This document shows positions 32,558 to 41,290 of a DNA stretch of 64,000 nt, in pieces. The notes under the pieces were generated by a model. That model saw only the letters and a program-made list of their open reading frames with translations. It was not told the origin of the DNA and searched no databases. This stretch comes from Spirochaetia bacterium UBA2205 (lineage in GTDB: Bacteria > Spirochaetota > UBA4802 > UB4802), in assembly GCA_002328585.1 (NCBI GenBank), contig DCUV01000014.1, forward strand, positions 1-64,000, read 5' to 3'. A program made the translations under genes and the position numbers. Each line of letters starts with the position of its first letter. Position 1 is the stretch's first letter.

Positions 32558-34860
32558 ATTTTGAAATCATAAAAGATCAAATATTTAAAAATCTTCGGTT
32601 CGATAAATATTTGGCTAAGTATGATAAGACATATAAAACAAGTACCAGTATAGAAGACCATGTTGAAGACTTGCTTCATGAGCTATATAACTTTGTATCA
32701 AAATATCCAGACGTTATAAAAACTACTGATGAGATGTTGTTATTAAAATTAGCCATTTTGTTTCATGACGCTGGAAAGATAAACACATTGTTTCAAAAGA
32801 AATTAACTGAGAATAGAAAAGATGATGTAATACCCCATAATTGTTTATCACCTTTGTTTCTAAAGTCAGTCGACAAATTGGGTGAAGATAAACTTTCTTT
32901 GTTAACTTATGTAATAATCAACCATCATAAAAGAGGTTCAAATTATTTTTCAAATGAAAGCTATGGTGTAAATCTTTTGATTAAACAAATAAAAGAAAGT
33001 CAAAAAGATTTTTTCTACAAATCTGAATTTGCTGAAGAAATATTAGAAAAGTACAGAGTTCGGCTTTTAAATTCCATGAAAAATAGAAAGTCAAAAGAAT
33101 ATATAACGTCCGCTGGTCTTCTTATTCGCCTTGACCATGCTGCTTCTGGTGGATTAGAGGTTGAAGAAGAACCAATTAAAGATGATAGAAAAGATCTTCT
33201 TTTTTCGTTTTTTAAAAGAAAAAATAAGACAACAAAACTTAGACCATTTCAAGAAAGATATGGAATAAATGAGAAGAAAAATTATCAATGTGTAGTAGCA
33301 GACACAGGTCTTGGAAAAACAGGGCTCTCTATATTATGGAGCAATAGAAAAAAATTTTATATTTTACCAAATAGAGCATCCGTTAATGCTATGTTTAATA
33401 CTTTAAAAGAAATATATGGTGAAGATAAAGTTGGATTATTACATTCTACGGCATTGTTTAATTTAATTCAAGATAGTGAAGATGATACTTTTATACTAAA
33501 AGAATATGATCAGACTCGTGTTCTATCAAAACCAGTAACAGTATGTACAGCGGACCAATTATTTACTGCTGCTTTTAATATGCCGGGATATGAAAAGATA
33601 TATGCAACCTTATCTTATTCTGATGTAATAATAGATGAGATTCAGGCTTTTCAACCACAACAGATTATTCCAATATTAAAGCAAATTAAGGAAACTAAAG
33701 AGATTGGTGCTAATTACCTTATTATTACCGCTACTTTGCCATCTATTGTAACAAATAGATTAAAGGAATATGGATTTGATATAATAGAAAATGATGATTG
33801 CACTATAGATAATATAAAACGACATAAAATTAAAATAGAAAAAGGTAAAACTATAGAAGACTTAAATAAAGAAATTGTTGGAAATGCTACATCAGGTAAA
33901 AAAGTTTTAATTATTGTTAACACAGTTAAAAAAGCTCAGGAAATGTATATCAATATAAACAACACAATCAAAGAATATGGAGTCAATTTTATCGAAATAA
34001 ATATTCTCCATAGTAGATATATATGGAAAGATAGACAGTTAAAAGAGAAAGCAATCATTGATGAATGTGAACAGGATAATAACTTCAACTATAAAAAACA
34101 AAATGGTTCAATATGGATAACTACACAATTAGTTGAAGCTTCTCTGGATATTGATTTTGATTACTTATTTACAGAAGCATCAACAGCAGATTCTATTATT
34201 CAAAGGATGGGCAGAGTCTGGAGACATAGAAATATTGATTATAATGGGGATGAAAATATAATTATAGCTACTGCTATAAAAGATACTATTTATGAGAAAA
34301 TATTAGTAGAAAAGACAATCGATATGATTGAAAATAGCATAAAGAATAATGATACTATTTTAACTTCATCAGAAAAAAGGAGAATAGTAAACGAGTTATA
34401 TTCAGAAGAAAATCTTAAACAATGGAACTCAGAGTATATAGAAGAGTGGAATAAATTTGAAAAACAAATATACAGTGGTTGGGATTTTATTTTAGAAGAG
34501 AATTCACAAAGAGCATTTAGAGATGTAATGAGTATTGATCTGATACCCGCAATTTATAAAGAGGATGTTGAAAAAAGTTATAAAAAGCTTTTAAATTTAA
34601 GAAATGAAAAGAATTTAGACGGAAAAGTCAAAAGATTGCAAAGATTACAAATTTTAAAAGAAATTCAGAACTATAAGGTTCCCGTTCCACTATATTTACT
34701 AAATCCTAATGTTAGTAGAAAACTTATTAATACTTCCCAGCCAATTGAATGGATTGATAAAGGATATGGAATAGGTATTTTGCATGATTATTATAAGTAT
34801 GATCAAATTTTAGGTTTAACATGTAAAGGCATAAAGGTTGAGGATGAAATCATTATTTAG
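32545..34860 (+). CDS. cas3: Cas3 helicase-nuclease (HD domain at the N terminus)
   Basis: Cas3 unwinds and degrades target DNA. The 771-residue protein has an HD nuclease domain with HVEDLLHEL, the HD pair in LAILFHDAGKINTLFQ, and NHHKRGSNYF. The helicase part follows: motif I VVADTGLGKTGLS, motif II VIIDEIQAFQP (DEIQ instead of the usual DEIH/DEAH), motif III ITATLP, and motif VI ADSIIQRMGRVWRHRN. All parts needed for activity appear present. I start it at the ATG at 32545 (MDTLNFE), though an ATG at 32518 is in frame. It overlaps cas5. Confidence 0.93.
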   Translation: MDTLNFEIIKDQIFKNLRFDKYLAKYDKTYKTSTSIEDHVEDLLHELYNFVSKYPDVIKTTDEMLLLKLAILFHDAGKINTLFQKKLTENRKDDVIPHNCLSPLFLKSVDKLGEDKLSLLTYVIINHHKRGSNYFSNESYGVNLLIKQIKESQKDFFYKSEFAEEILEKYRVRLLNSMKNRKSKEYITSAGLLIRLDHAASGGLEVEEEPIKDDRKDLLFSFFKRKNKTTKLRPFQERYGINEKKNYQCVVADTGLGKTGLSILWSNRKKFYILPNRASVNAMFNTLKEIYGEDKVGLLHSTALFNLIQDSEDDTFILKEYDQTRVLSKPVTVCTADQLFTAAFNMPGYEKIYATLSYSDVIIDEIQAFQPQQIIPILKQIKETKEIGANYLIITATLPSIVTNRLKEYGFDIIENDDCTIDNIKRHKIKIEKGKTIEDLNKEIVGNATSGKKVLIIVNTVKKAQEMYININNTIKEYGVNFIEINILHSRYIWKDRQLKEKAIIDECEQDNNFNYKKQNGSIWITTQLVEASLDIDFDYLFTEASTADSIIQRMGRVWRHRNIDYNGDENIIIATAIKDTIYEKILVEKTIDMIENSIKNNDTILTSSEKRRIVNELYSEENLKQWNSEYIEEWNKFEKQIYSGWDFILEENSQRAFRDVMSIDLIPAIYKEDVEKSYKKLLNLRNEKNLDGKVKRLQRLQILKEIQNYKVPVPLYLLNPNVSRKLINTSQPIEWIDKGYGIGILHDYYKYDQILGLTCKGIKVEDEIII

Positions 34861-34986
34861 ATATTTTCAATTTTTAAAACACTATCTTAATATTTTCATC
34901 CTAATTATCACAACTGTGCTATACATTAGGAGTAACTATCGCATGCCACGTAACTCAACATTGATATTGATTATCTTATCAATGTA

Positions 34987-35391
34987 ATGCAGATGCATGA
35001 TAGGTTGAATGAATACTATATTGACCTTGAAACAGGTAAAATAGTTTGTAATGAAGAATTACCTGATGATTATAATCTTAGTGAAGATGATTTGTTGTCT
35101 GAAGATGTATCTATTGATTATGAATCTGATCGTTATTTATGGATTCCCTTTTTTGAATCAAGCAAAGCATATAGGTTTATGGAAGATTTTATATATGAAT
35201 TAGAGAATGAAGAGGCGCGTAAAAAAATAGTATATGCAATACAGGGTAAAAAACCCTTTAGGAGATTTAAAGATGCGCTACAGGCGTTTCCAGATATTGA
35301 AAAACAGTGGTATGGTTTTGAAGAAAAAAGGATGAAAGAGTATATCGTAGAGTGGTTACATGAATATGATATTGCAATTGAAAGCTCATAA
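34987..35391 (+). CDS. UPF0158-family protein between cas3 and cas4
   Basis: The 134-residue acidic protein matches the UPF0158 pattern: YYIDLETGKIV, YLWIPFFESSKAYRFMEDFIYELENEE and a C-terminal WYGFEEKRMKEYIVEWLHEYDI. The family has no known function; members are scattered in genomes, often near mobile genes. It is in the same direction as the cas genes but has a 126-base gap before it, with a dispersed GTAACTATCGC motif at 34932. It may be a passenger. Confidence 0.7.
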   Translation: MQMHDRLNEYYIDLETGKIVCNEELPDDYNLSEDDLLSEDVSIDYESDRYLWIPFFESSKAYRFMEDFIYELENEEARKKIVYAIQGKKPFRRFKDALQAFPDIEKQWYGFEEKRMKEYIVEWLHEYDIAIESS

Positions 35392-35499
35392 TTATTTTAA
35401 TTGGTTGTGTATATATGAACATTTTTTTGTACATTATACTGTACCATATAAATTACGATATTTTGTTTACAGCTACATTAATCGATCAAGGGTAAATAT

Positions 35500-36393
35500 A
35501 TGATAAACAACGCACTTAAAGAAAGAATGGAAGCACTGCTAAACAGCAGAGAAGATTGGCCTGTTGATGAACTTCATCAAGAGCTGGAAAAAATTGTCGA
35601 TGAAATGAATAAAAAACCATTAGATAATTTTGAAGGATTTTCTCCTGCAGATATGCACTATATACTTTATACTCCGTTTCATGAAAAATGCCCTATTGGT
35701 ATAAATACTGATATTTCCAAAGATTTTTTACTACAGCATTCACCCTTATTGAAGTTAGCAGTATATATTATGGAAAAAATTAGCGCAGAAGGTCCTATGC
35801 CATTAACATCTAAAGGTAATCTTAAGGTAAGCTTTATTAAAGAATTGTATAATCTTGGGATTTATTATGGTTATGATAGGGACAGTTTTGAAAAACGTCC
35901 TTACCAGAGTAACTGGAATTTTCTTGAGGCTGTTATGCTTACTTGTATTATCGCCGGTGTTTTGAAAAAAATAAAAGGAATACTTGATATTACAAAAAAA
36001 GGTAACGCATTATTGAAGGACAATGGTTCGTCGCTCTTTAAGGTATTGTTTATAGCTTATACAATTAAATTAAACTGGGGGTATTTTGATTTTTTTGAGG
36101 ATGATGATTGTGGCCAACTTGGATTTTTGTGGACATTATGGATTCTTAAAAAATATGGTTTTACGCCTAAACCAGCCAGTTTTTATGCGCAAAAATATTT
36201 AACAGCGTTTCCAATATTTATTAACCAGCAGAATAACATGCATTTTGCGGATGCCTGTTTTACAGTTCGTTTTATGGCTCGTTTTTGTAGTTATTTTGGT
36301 TTTATTGCCAGTGATAATAATGACAATATGGCATTATTTTTAAAAGATCCTGAAATTGTTAGTACACCACTTTTGAATGCATTTATCAAATAG
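35500..36393 (+). CDS. Uncharacterised protein between cas3 and cas4
   Basis: The 297-residue, mainly helical soluble protein has no family that I can name. Its N terminus reads ALLNSREDWPVDELHQELEKIVDEM, with NFEGFSPADMHYILYTPF next. The middle has a winged-helix-like stretch (LTSKGNLKVSFIKELYNLGI, LDITKKGNALLKD), and the C-terminal third is rich in aromatic residues. No nuclease or ATP motif is visible. It sits in the cas direction and might be a defence accessory or a passenger. Confidence 0.6.
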   Translation: MINNALKERMEALLNSREDWPVDELHQELEKIVDEMNKKPLDNFEGFSPADMHYILYTPFHEKCPIGINTDISKDFLLQHSPLLKLAVYIMEKISAEGPMPLTSKGNLKVSFIKELYNLGIYYGYDRDSFEKRPYQSNWNFLEAVMLTCIIAGVLKKIKGILDITKKGNALLKDNGSSLFKVLFIAYTIKLNWGYFDFFEDDDCGQLGFLWTLWILKKYGFTPKPASFYAQKYLTAFPIFINQQNNMHFADACFTVRFMARFCSYFGFIASDNNDNMALFLKDPEIVSTPLLNAFIK

Positions 36394-36484
36394 TTATGGT
36401 TAATTCTTTTATATAAAGTTTATGCTTAATAATCAAATATATTTATTGCATTAATAGTGCCATGTATTTTATAATTTAAGGAAT

Positions 36485-36988
36485 ATGTATAGTAATATAA
36501 CACCTGTAATTACTGGTACTCAAATAGCTTATTATATCATCTGCCATAGAAAACTATGGTTATTTAACAAGAATATTTCATTGGAACATACAAGTGAACT
36601 TGTTGAGATTGGTAAACTAATTCATGAAGCATCGTATACTAGAAAAAGAAAAGAAATTAATTTAGAAGGCATTAAAATTGATTTACTAGAAGCAAAAAGA
36701 GGAATTATCCATGAAGTAAAAAAGTCGAAAGCATTGGAAGAATCTCATGCATGGCAATTGAAGTATTACATTTATTATTGCAAGCAAATGGGTATTGAAG
36801 TGGAAGGGATCATTGATTATCCTAAATTGCGAAGAAGAGAAAAAATTAGCCTTAGTATGGAAGATGAAGAAAAAATAAAAAATATTCTTAATGCAATTTA
36901 TGTACTAATGGATAATGATACCATTCCATCAGTCATAAACAAACCGTACTGCAAAAAATGTAGCTACTATGAATTTTGCTATTGTTAG
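36485..36988 (+). CDS. cas4: Cas4 exonuclease
   Basis: Cas4 trims and orients new spacers with Cas1-Cas2. The 167-residue PD-(D/E)xK enzyme shows TGTQIAYYIICHRKLWLF with the first cluster cysteine, the nuclease core in IDLLEAKRGIIHEVKKSKALEESHAWQLKYYIYY (with the QLKYY motif), and the C-terminal cysteines YCKKCSYYEFCYC that complete the 4Fe-4S cluster. It stands immediately before cas1, with a 9-base gap to the chosen cas1 start. Confidence 0.93.
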   Translation: MYSNITPVITGTQIAYYIICHRKLWLFNKNISLEHTSELVEIGKLIHEASYTRKRKEINLEGIKIDLLEAKRGIIHEVKKSKALEESHAWQLKYYIYYCKQMGIEVEGIIDYPKLRRREKISLSMEDEEKIKNILNAIYVLMDNDTIPSVINKPYCKKCSYYEFCYC

Positions 36989-36996
36989 GTATTACC

Positions 36997-37974
36997 ATGA
37001 AGGATTACTACATATTTAAAAGCGGGCGCATTAGCCGCAAGGATAATTCCATAGTGCTTGAAACCAATGATGGTAATATCTTTATACCCATTAATGATAT
37101 TGATAGCCTTTGCTTTTTTGGCGAGATTGATATAAATACAAAAGCAATTAATTTTTTAGCACAGCAGCAGGTTGTTGTACACTTTTTTAATTACTATGGA
37201 TGGTATACCGGCAGTTTTTATCCCCGCGAATTTTTGCTATCGGGTGATGTACTGGTGGCTCAGGTAAAGGCGTATCTTGACATGCACAGCAGAACATATA
37301 TTGCACGGCAGTTTGTGCAGGGTGCAATTCACGGTTTTATAACCAATATAAAGCGGTATCCTGATGTTGGCGATGCGGCAGTGGATACATTACAACAGTA
37401 CATCAATGCAACTGAAGAGCAATCCAATGTACTATCGCTCATGGGTATTGAAGGAAATGCGCATGAATTATATTATAGCACGTTCCCTGTCATAATAAAG
37501 CAGCCAATAGAATTTGAAAAAAGGGTAAAACATCCGCCCAACAATATGATGAATGCATTGATATCGTTTTGCAATAGCCTTGTTTATACGCATGTAATCA
37601 AAGAACTGTATAAAACACAGCTTAACCCAACTGTTAGCTATTTGCATGAGCCATCAAACAGGCGGTTTTCACTTTCACTTGACGTATCAGAAATTTTTAA
37701 ACCAATATACGCAGACCGTGTTATCTTTGACTTGTTAAATAATAACATGATAACCCAAAAACATTTTGACAAAGATTTAAATTACTGTTATTTAAAAGAG
37801 GATGGGCGCAAGATTGTGGTTAAAGCTTTTGACGATAAGATTAATACAACGGTTATGCATAAAAAGTTAAAACGCAATGTAAGCTATCAAAAGATGATAC
37901 GCCTTGAATTGTATAAGCTTATTAAACATCTATTAAATGAAGAGCAGTATCAAAGTTTGCGGATATGGTGGTAA
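36997..37974 (+). CDS. cas1: Cas1 integrase (type I-B)
   Basis: Cas1 is the metal-dependent integrase that inserts spacers. The 325-residue protein begins MKDYYIFKSGRISRKDNSIVLE and ends near KMIRLELYKLIKHLLNEEQYQS. Catalytic residues are recognisable in GIEGNAHELYYSTFP (Glu), SYLHEPSNRRFSLSLDVSEIFKPIYADR (His and Asp/Glu). This LHEP...SLSLDVSEIFKP pattern fits Cas1 of type I-B. I chose the ATG at 36997; a TTG at 36976 is in frame but lies in cas4. Confidence 0.95.
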   Translation: MKDYYIFKSGRISRKDNSIVLETNDGNIFIPINDIDSLCFFGEIDINTKAINFLAQQQVVVHFFNYYGWYTGSFYPREFLLSGDVLVAQVKAYLDMHSRTYIARQFVQGAIHGFITNIKRYPDVGDAAVDTLQQYINATEEQSNVLSLMGIEGNAHELYYSTFPVIIKQPIEFEKRVKHPPNNMMNALISFCNSLVYTHVIKELYKTQLNPTVSYLHEPSNRRFSLSLDVSEIFKPIYADRVIFDLLNNNMITQKHFDKDLNYCYLKEDGRKIVVKAFDDKINTTVMHKKLKRNVSYQKMIRLELYKLIKHLLNEEQYQSLRIWW

Positions 37975-38129
37975 GATAGTCATTATACAATAGTAGGTAA
38001 CCAGGATGCATGGAATGGATAAAAGAGATTACAAAATGACCAGAACTGCAATAAAAGTTGTTCCCATTATTAAAAATGTATTTAAAGAAGGTATACTATA
38101 TGAATAATATATTTAAAAAAATTGTTGGG

Positions 38130-38140
38130 GCGATAGTTAC
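38130..38140 (+). repeat. Dispersed 11-mer GCGATAGTTAC (one representative of the family)
   Basis: The 11-mer occurs exactly at 28373, 38130 and 47918 (plus), and as GTAACTATCGC at 17096, 34932 and 53388. Copies that differ in the last base lie at 23958, 49077 (GCGATAGTTAT) and at 18352, 18435, 48089 and 55224 (GTAACTATCG plus A or T). Core GCGATAGTT alone occurs at 4947, 8683 and 42728. Copies lie both within genes and between them, on both strands. Confidence 0.75.
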
Positions 38141-38177
38141 TGGACATTAAAAAATTGATGGATAACAGTGTAATGCC

Positions 38178-38459
38178 ATGTATGTAATCCTTGTATACGA
38201 CATCTCAACAGTAACATCAAGTGGACGGAAGCGATTGCCAAAAGTAATGAAAAAATGCCGACAGTACCTTAGACATACGCAAAAGTCAGTATTTGAAGGT
38301 GAGATAACCGAAGCAAAGCTGTATGCATTAAAACAGGAGATTGCAAAGCTTATAGATGACAAAGAGGACTATGTGGTTGTATACCAATTACCACAAAAAA
38401 CAGTACTCGACCGTGAAAATATAGGGATAGATTTTGACCCGACTGAACGAATCATATAA
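38178..38459 (+). CDS. cas2: Cas2
   Basis: The 93-residue protein is the structural partner of Cas1 in the adaptation complex. It begins MYVILVYDISTVTSSGRKRLPKVMKKCRQYLRHTQKSVFEGEIT, with the conserved aspartate in VYDIS and the typical SVFEGE strand. A 203-base gap separates it from cas1; this gap has a dispersed GCGATAGTTAC at 38130-38140. The CRISPR leader and array follow directly. Confidence 0.95.
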   Translation: MYVILVYDISTVTSSGRKRLPKVMKKCRQYLRHTQKSVFEGEITEAKLYALKQEIAKLIDDKEDYVVVYQLPQKTVLDRENIGIDFDPTERII

Positions 38460-38598
38460 AAAAAGCTTGATGTGATGAATACTTGCTGATAAAAAGTACC
38501 AAATAAGCAAAAAAGCACTACCGGAGGTTCGAGAAACAGCAAGTTTGGAAATGATACGTATTTTTTAATAATTGATTATAATAGGCTTTTTTCAACGG
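38460..38598 (+). promoter_or_regulatory. Predicted CRISPR leader
   Basis: The 139 AT-rich bases between the cas2 stop and the first repeat fit a leader. The repeats read GTTTGAG...TTTAAAG in this direction, and this 3' end resembles the ATTGAAAG-type end usual in type I repeats, so transcription from here across the array is the likely direction. The truncated, decayed repeats lie at the far end, as expected for the trailer. Confidence 0.6.
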
Positions 38599-38858
38599 GT
38601 TTGAGCTTCCAATAGTGGGATTTAAAGAAAATTTGTTTTTGAATATCCTTTTGGTAACTAAGGTGTTTGAGCTTCCAATAGTGGGATTTAAAGATGTATC
38701 AGCAAGGAATAAATAGGCAATGGATAAAGTTTGAGCTTCCAATAGTGGGATTTAAAGCAGTAAAAAGTATCAATGACAAGACTGGTGTTGCAGGTTTGAG
38801 CTTCCAATAGTGGGATTTAAAGATATATTCTATTTACATGCTGCCCGTTCTACCGCAC

Positions 38859-39080
38859 GTTTGAGCTTCCAATAGTGGGATGTAGCAGTTATAAGGTTTA
38901 TAAAGTTGAAAGTTTATAAAGTTAAAGGATGGTGAAGCGCCTGGGTGGTTACAATACATTGATTGCGATTACACAATAACAGTGTTTTACCGGGGATGTG
39001 ACAATATAGTACGAAGAACTTATTATTTGTTTTCACAATAACTTTGAACATTATAACATTACGAACTTTGAACTGTTACC
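38859..39080. repeat. 222-bp unit: truncated CRISPR repeat + 199-bp element (copy A)
   Basis: After the 23-base repeat remnant (38859-38881), a 199-bp element runs from 38882 to 39080. Its left end has GTTTATAAAGTT twice (38896 and 38912). Its right end has AACTTTGAAC twice (39040 and 39064), in opposite orientation to the left pair. It has no open reading frame of note. It differs from copy B at one base and from copy D at about three. Confidence 0.9.
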
Positions 39081-39540
39081 GTTTGAGCTTCCAATAGTGG
39101 GATTTAAAGAACTCACCAAGCTCATAAAGACTATAATCCTCAACAGTTTGAGCTTCCAATAGTGGGATTTAAAGAACTTTGTCTTTGTTGATTTAAACCT
39201 ACTTGAGATCGGTTTGAGCTTCCAATAGTGGGATTTAAAGATATATCTTGTTAAACATGGGAGTACATTAGAGCCAGTTTGAGCTTCCAATAGTGGGATT
39301 TAAAGTCAGATAGCCAGTCACGTAATTAATCGTGAATCTATTAAGTTTGAGCTTCCAATAGTGGGATTTAAAGTTGCTTGTAAATTTCCAACGAATCCAC
39401 TTTGCACACGTTTGAGCTTCCAATAGTGGGATTTAAAGTACTCATCGATAAAACTTTTTATATCTTCACCAGCTGTTTGAGCTTCCAATAGTGGGATTTA
39501 AAGATATAGCGGGATGACACCATTTTGGAGGTAGAAAAGC

Positions 39541-39762
39541 GTTTGAGCTTCCAATAGTGGGATGTAGCAGTTATAACGTTTATAAAGTTGAAAGTTTATA
39601 AAGTTAAAGGATGGTGAAGCGCCTGGGTGGTTACAATACATTGATTGCGATTACACAATAACAGTGTTTTACCGGGGATGTGACAATATAGTACGAAGAA
39701 CTTATTATTTGTTTTCACAATAACTTTGAACATTATAACATTACGAACTTTGAACTGTTACC
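39541..39762. repeat. 222-bp unit: truncated CRISPR repeat + 199-bp element (copy B)
   Basis: This copy has the same structure and length as the unit at 38859. The only difference that I find in the element is C for G after GCAGTTATAA. It directly follows the last normal spacer (39504-39540). Confidence 0.9.
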
Positions 39763-40255
39763 GTTTGAGCTTCCAATAGTGGGATGTAGCAGTTATAACG
39801 TTTATAAAGTTGAAAGTTTATAAAGTTATACAGTTTTATACGATAATTGTATTATGAAAATAAATAAATTTGAAGATATAAAATCATGGCAGTTAGCTGA
39901 AGTCTTAACGTTAGAGGTGTATAAGTTTGAATGTAAGACTCAATCTGGAATAGATTTTAGTTTTAAGGATCAAATTCAAAGGGCTTCTGTATCTATTATG
40001 TCAAACATAGCAGAAGGTTTTGAAAGGGCTACCAATAAAGAATTTACCAGGTTTTTATATGTAGCAAAAGGGAGTTGTGCGGAGGTGAGGTCGCTCCTTC
40101 ATGTTGGTAACAAGATTGGTTATATTACACAGTCTCAATATATAGAATTGCTAACACTTTGTGAAGATATTAGCAAAACCCTTTCTGGTTTGATCAAGTA
40201 CCTATCTTCACAATAACTTTGAACATTATAACATTACGAACTTTGAACTGTTACC
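39763..40255. mobile_element. 493-bp unit: truncated CRISPR repeat + 470-bp element carrying an IVP gene (copy C)
   Basis: After the 23-base repeat remnant the element shares about 43 bases at its left end and about 49 at its right end (from 40207) with the 199-bp units, but its interior is a gene for a four-helix-bundle protein. The shared right part includes the stop codon of that gene. I infer that the 199-bp units are non-autonomous relatives, or that the termini are a site used in common. Confidence 0.7.
39854..40216 (+). CDS. Four-helix-bundle protein, 23S rRNA intervening-sequence (IVP/S23) family
   Basis: The 120-residue helical protein fits the IVP family: MKINKFEDIKSWQLAEVLTLEVYKF, then FKDQIQRASVSIMSNIAEGFERATNKEFTRFLYVAKGSCAEVRSLLHVGNKIGYI. 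Such proteins were first found in intervening sequences of spirochaete 23S rRNA genes and are related to the Avd accessory protein of diversity-generating retroelements. They have no known catalytic function. Here it is the cargo of an element in the CRISPR array. Confidence 0.9.
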   Translation: MKINKFEDIKSWQLAEVLTLEVYKFECKTQSGIDFSFKDQIQRASVSIMSNIAEGFERATNKEFTRFLYVAKGSCAEVRSLLHVGNKIGYITQSQYIELLTLCEDISKTLSGLIKYLSSQ

Positions 40256-40477
40256 GTTTGAGCTTCCAATAGTGGGATGTAGCAGTTATAAGGTTTATAA
40301 AGTTGAAAGTTTATAAAGTTAAAGGATGGTGAAGCGCCTGGGTGGTTACAATACATTGATTGCGTTTACACAATAACAGTGTTTTACCGGGGATGTGACT
40401 ATATAGTACGATGAACTTATTATTTGTTTTCACAATAACTTTGAACATTATAACATTACGAACTTTGAACTGTTACC
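40256..40477. repeat. 222-bp unit: truncated CRISPR repeat + 199-bp element (copy D)
   Basis: This has the same structure as copies A and B, with three substitutions relative to A (GCGTTT for GCGATT, GACTAT for GACAAT, ACGATG for ACGAAG). It is the most diverged copy. Confidence 0.88.
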
Positions 40478-40531
40478 GTTTGAGCTTCCAATAGTGGGAT
40501 GTAGCAGTTATAAGGTTTATAAAGTTGAAAG
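40478..40531. repeat. Truncated CRISPR repeat + 31-base element remnant
   Basis: The 23-base repeat remnant (40478-40500) is followed by the first 31 bases of the element (GTAGCAGTTATAAGG to GTTGAAAG), after which similarity stops. It marks the end of the array. The following 180 bases to 40714 are AT-rich without a recognised feature. Confidence 0.8.
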
Positions 40532-40714
40532 CGAGGCTGTGAAAATATAGTTTGTAAATTAAAATTCAGTAATGGATGCGTGGACTTGCTTATTTTAGAA
40601 TATTAATGCCCTTGACTTTAGACCTTAAGTAAGATTTACACAATGAATAACAAAAATGAATTGACAAAATATTAGAAAACATACGATTTATATAATATAT
40701 TATATATCTATATT

Positions 40715-41290
40715 ATGAGTCAGGGTAATATCATAATGGTGCCATTTCAAAAGGAAGTATTAATAAATGGGATACTATTTTTTGCAAAAGCGTATTATAA
40801 AAAAACAAAAAAATATCCTGCGCAAATGTATCTCTATAAATTTTTAGCATTTGTTGATTTTGAAAGTGTGCAACAAACGGGAGAACCTGTTTTTGGGTTA
40901 CAATATATAGCTATGGAGAAGGGTCCTGTCCCAAAAGAATTATATGATAATCGTGAAAATATAAAAAATGATTTATTTAGATTTGTAAAAAAGGATAATG
41001 CTATATTAATTATTCCTGATAATAGCAAGCAAGTTAACTTTGAATATTTTTCCGAATATGAAATTGATTTATTTAATAAATGGATTGAAATAATTGCTGA
41101 TAGGAAAGTTTTAACTAAAGATATTAGTTTAAGCAGCCATGAAATAAATGCATGGGAAAAAACATATAATAAAAAGCCAAATAGTATCATCAGTTATAAG
41201 GATGTATTTGATATTATACCTGCACAAAAAGAATTATCCCCTGTAGAAGAGCATTTTTTGATTTATTCTTCTATACATAATATTAAATAA
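40715..41290 (+). CDS. Panacea (SocA-like) domain protein, predicted antitoxin
   Basis: The 191-residue protein looks like a Panacea domain: VLINGILFFAKAYYKKTKKYPAQMYLYKFLAFVDFESVQQTG, then GLQYIAMEKGPVPKELYDN, and a C-terminal ISLSSHEINAWEKTY. Panacea domains neutralise many unrelated toxins in PanAT toxin-antitoxin systems, and SocA of this family acts as a proteolytic adaptor. The partner gene overlaps by one base. An ATG at 40736 (after CAGGGT) is a likely alternative start. It sits right beside the CRISPR array. Confidence 0.75.
   Translation: MSQGNIIMVPFQKEVLINGILFFAKAYYKKTKKYPAQMYLYKFLAFVDFESVQQTGEPVFGLQYIAMEKGPVPKELYDNRENIKNDLFRFVKKDNAILIIPDNSKQVNFEYFSEYEIDLFNKWIEIIADRKVLTKDISLSSHEINAWEKTYNKKPNSIISYKDVFDIIPAQKELSPVEEHFLIYSSIHNIK

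Larger units (their letters stand above)
38599..40500 (+). CRISPR. Type I-B CRISPR array, interrupted by iterated insertions
   Basis: Intact 29-bp repeats begin GTTTGAGCTTCC and end GTGGGATTTAAAG. They start at 38599, 38665, 38729, 38794, 39081, 39146, 39212, 39277, 39345, 39410 and 39475. Spacers are 35-39 bases (11 of normal size). Truncated 23-base repeats, which lack the last six bases TTAAAG, start at 38859, 39541, 39763, 40256 and 40478. Each is followed by GTAGCAGTTATAA of an inserted element. The first insert (38882-39080) is followed again by an intact repeat; the last four inserts are in tandem at the array end. All intact repeats are identical by eye. The locus is complete and probably active. 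Confidence 0.95.

Noticed and set aside
38515..38545. tRNA-like GGTTCGA sequence near the CRISPR leader
   Set aside because: No acceptor or anticodon stem could be paired around it; I found no tRNA gene in the window.
38518..39290. Small minus-strand open frames across the CRISPR array
   Set aside because: They translate the repeats themselves (recurring SLNPTIGSSN and FKSHYWKLK) and are not genes.
40532..40714. Alternative CRISPR leader at the right end of the array
   Set aside because: It is AT-rich, but the repeat end TTTAAAG and the decayed repeats here fit a trailer better than a leader; minus-strand transcription is not excluded.
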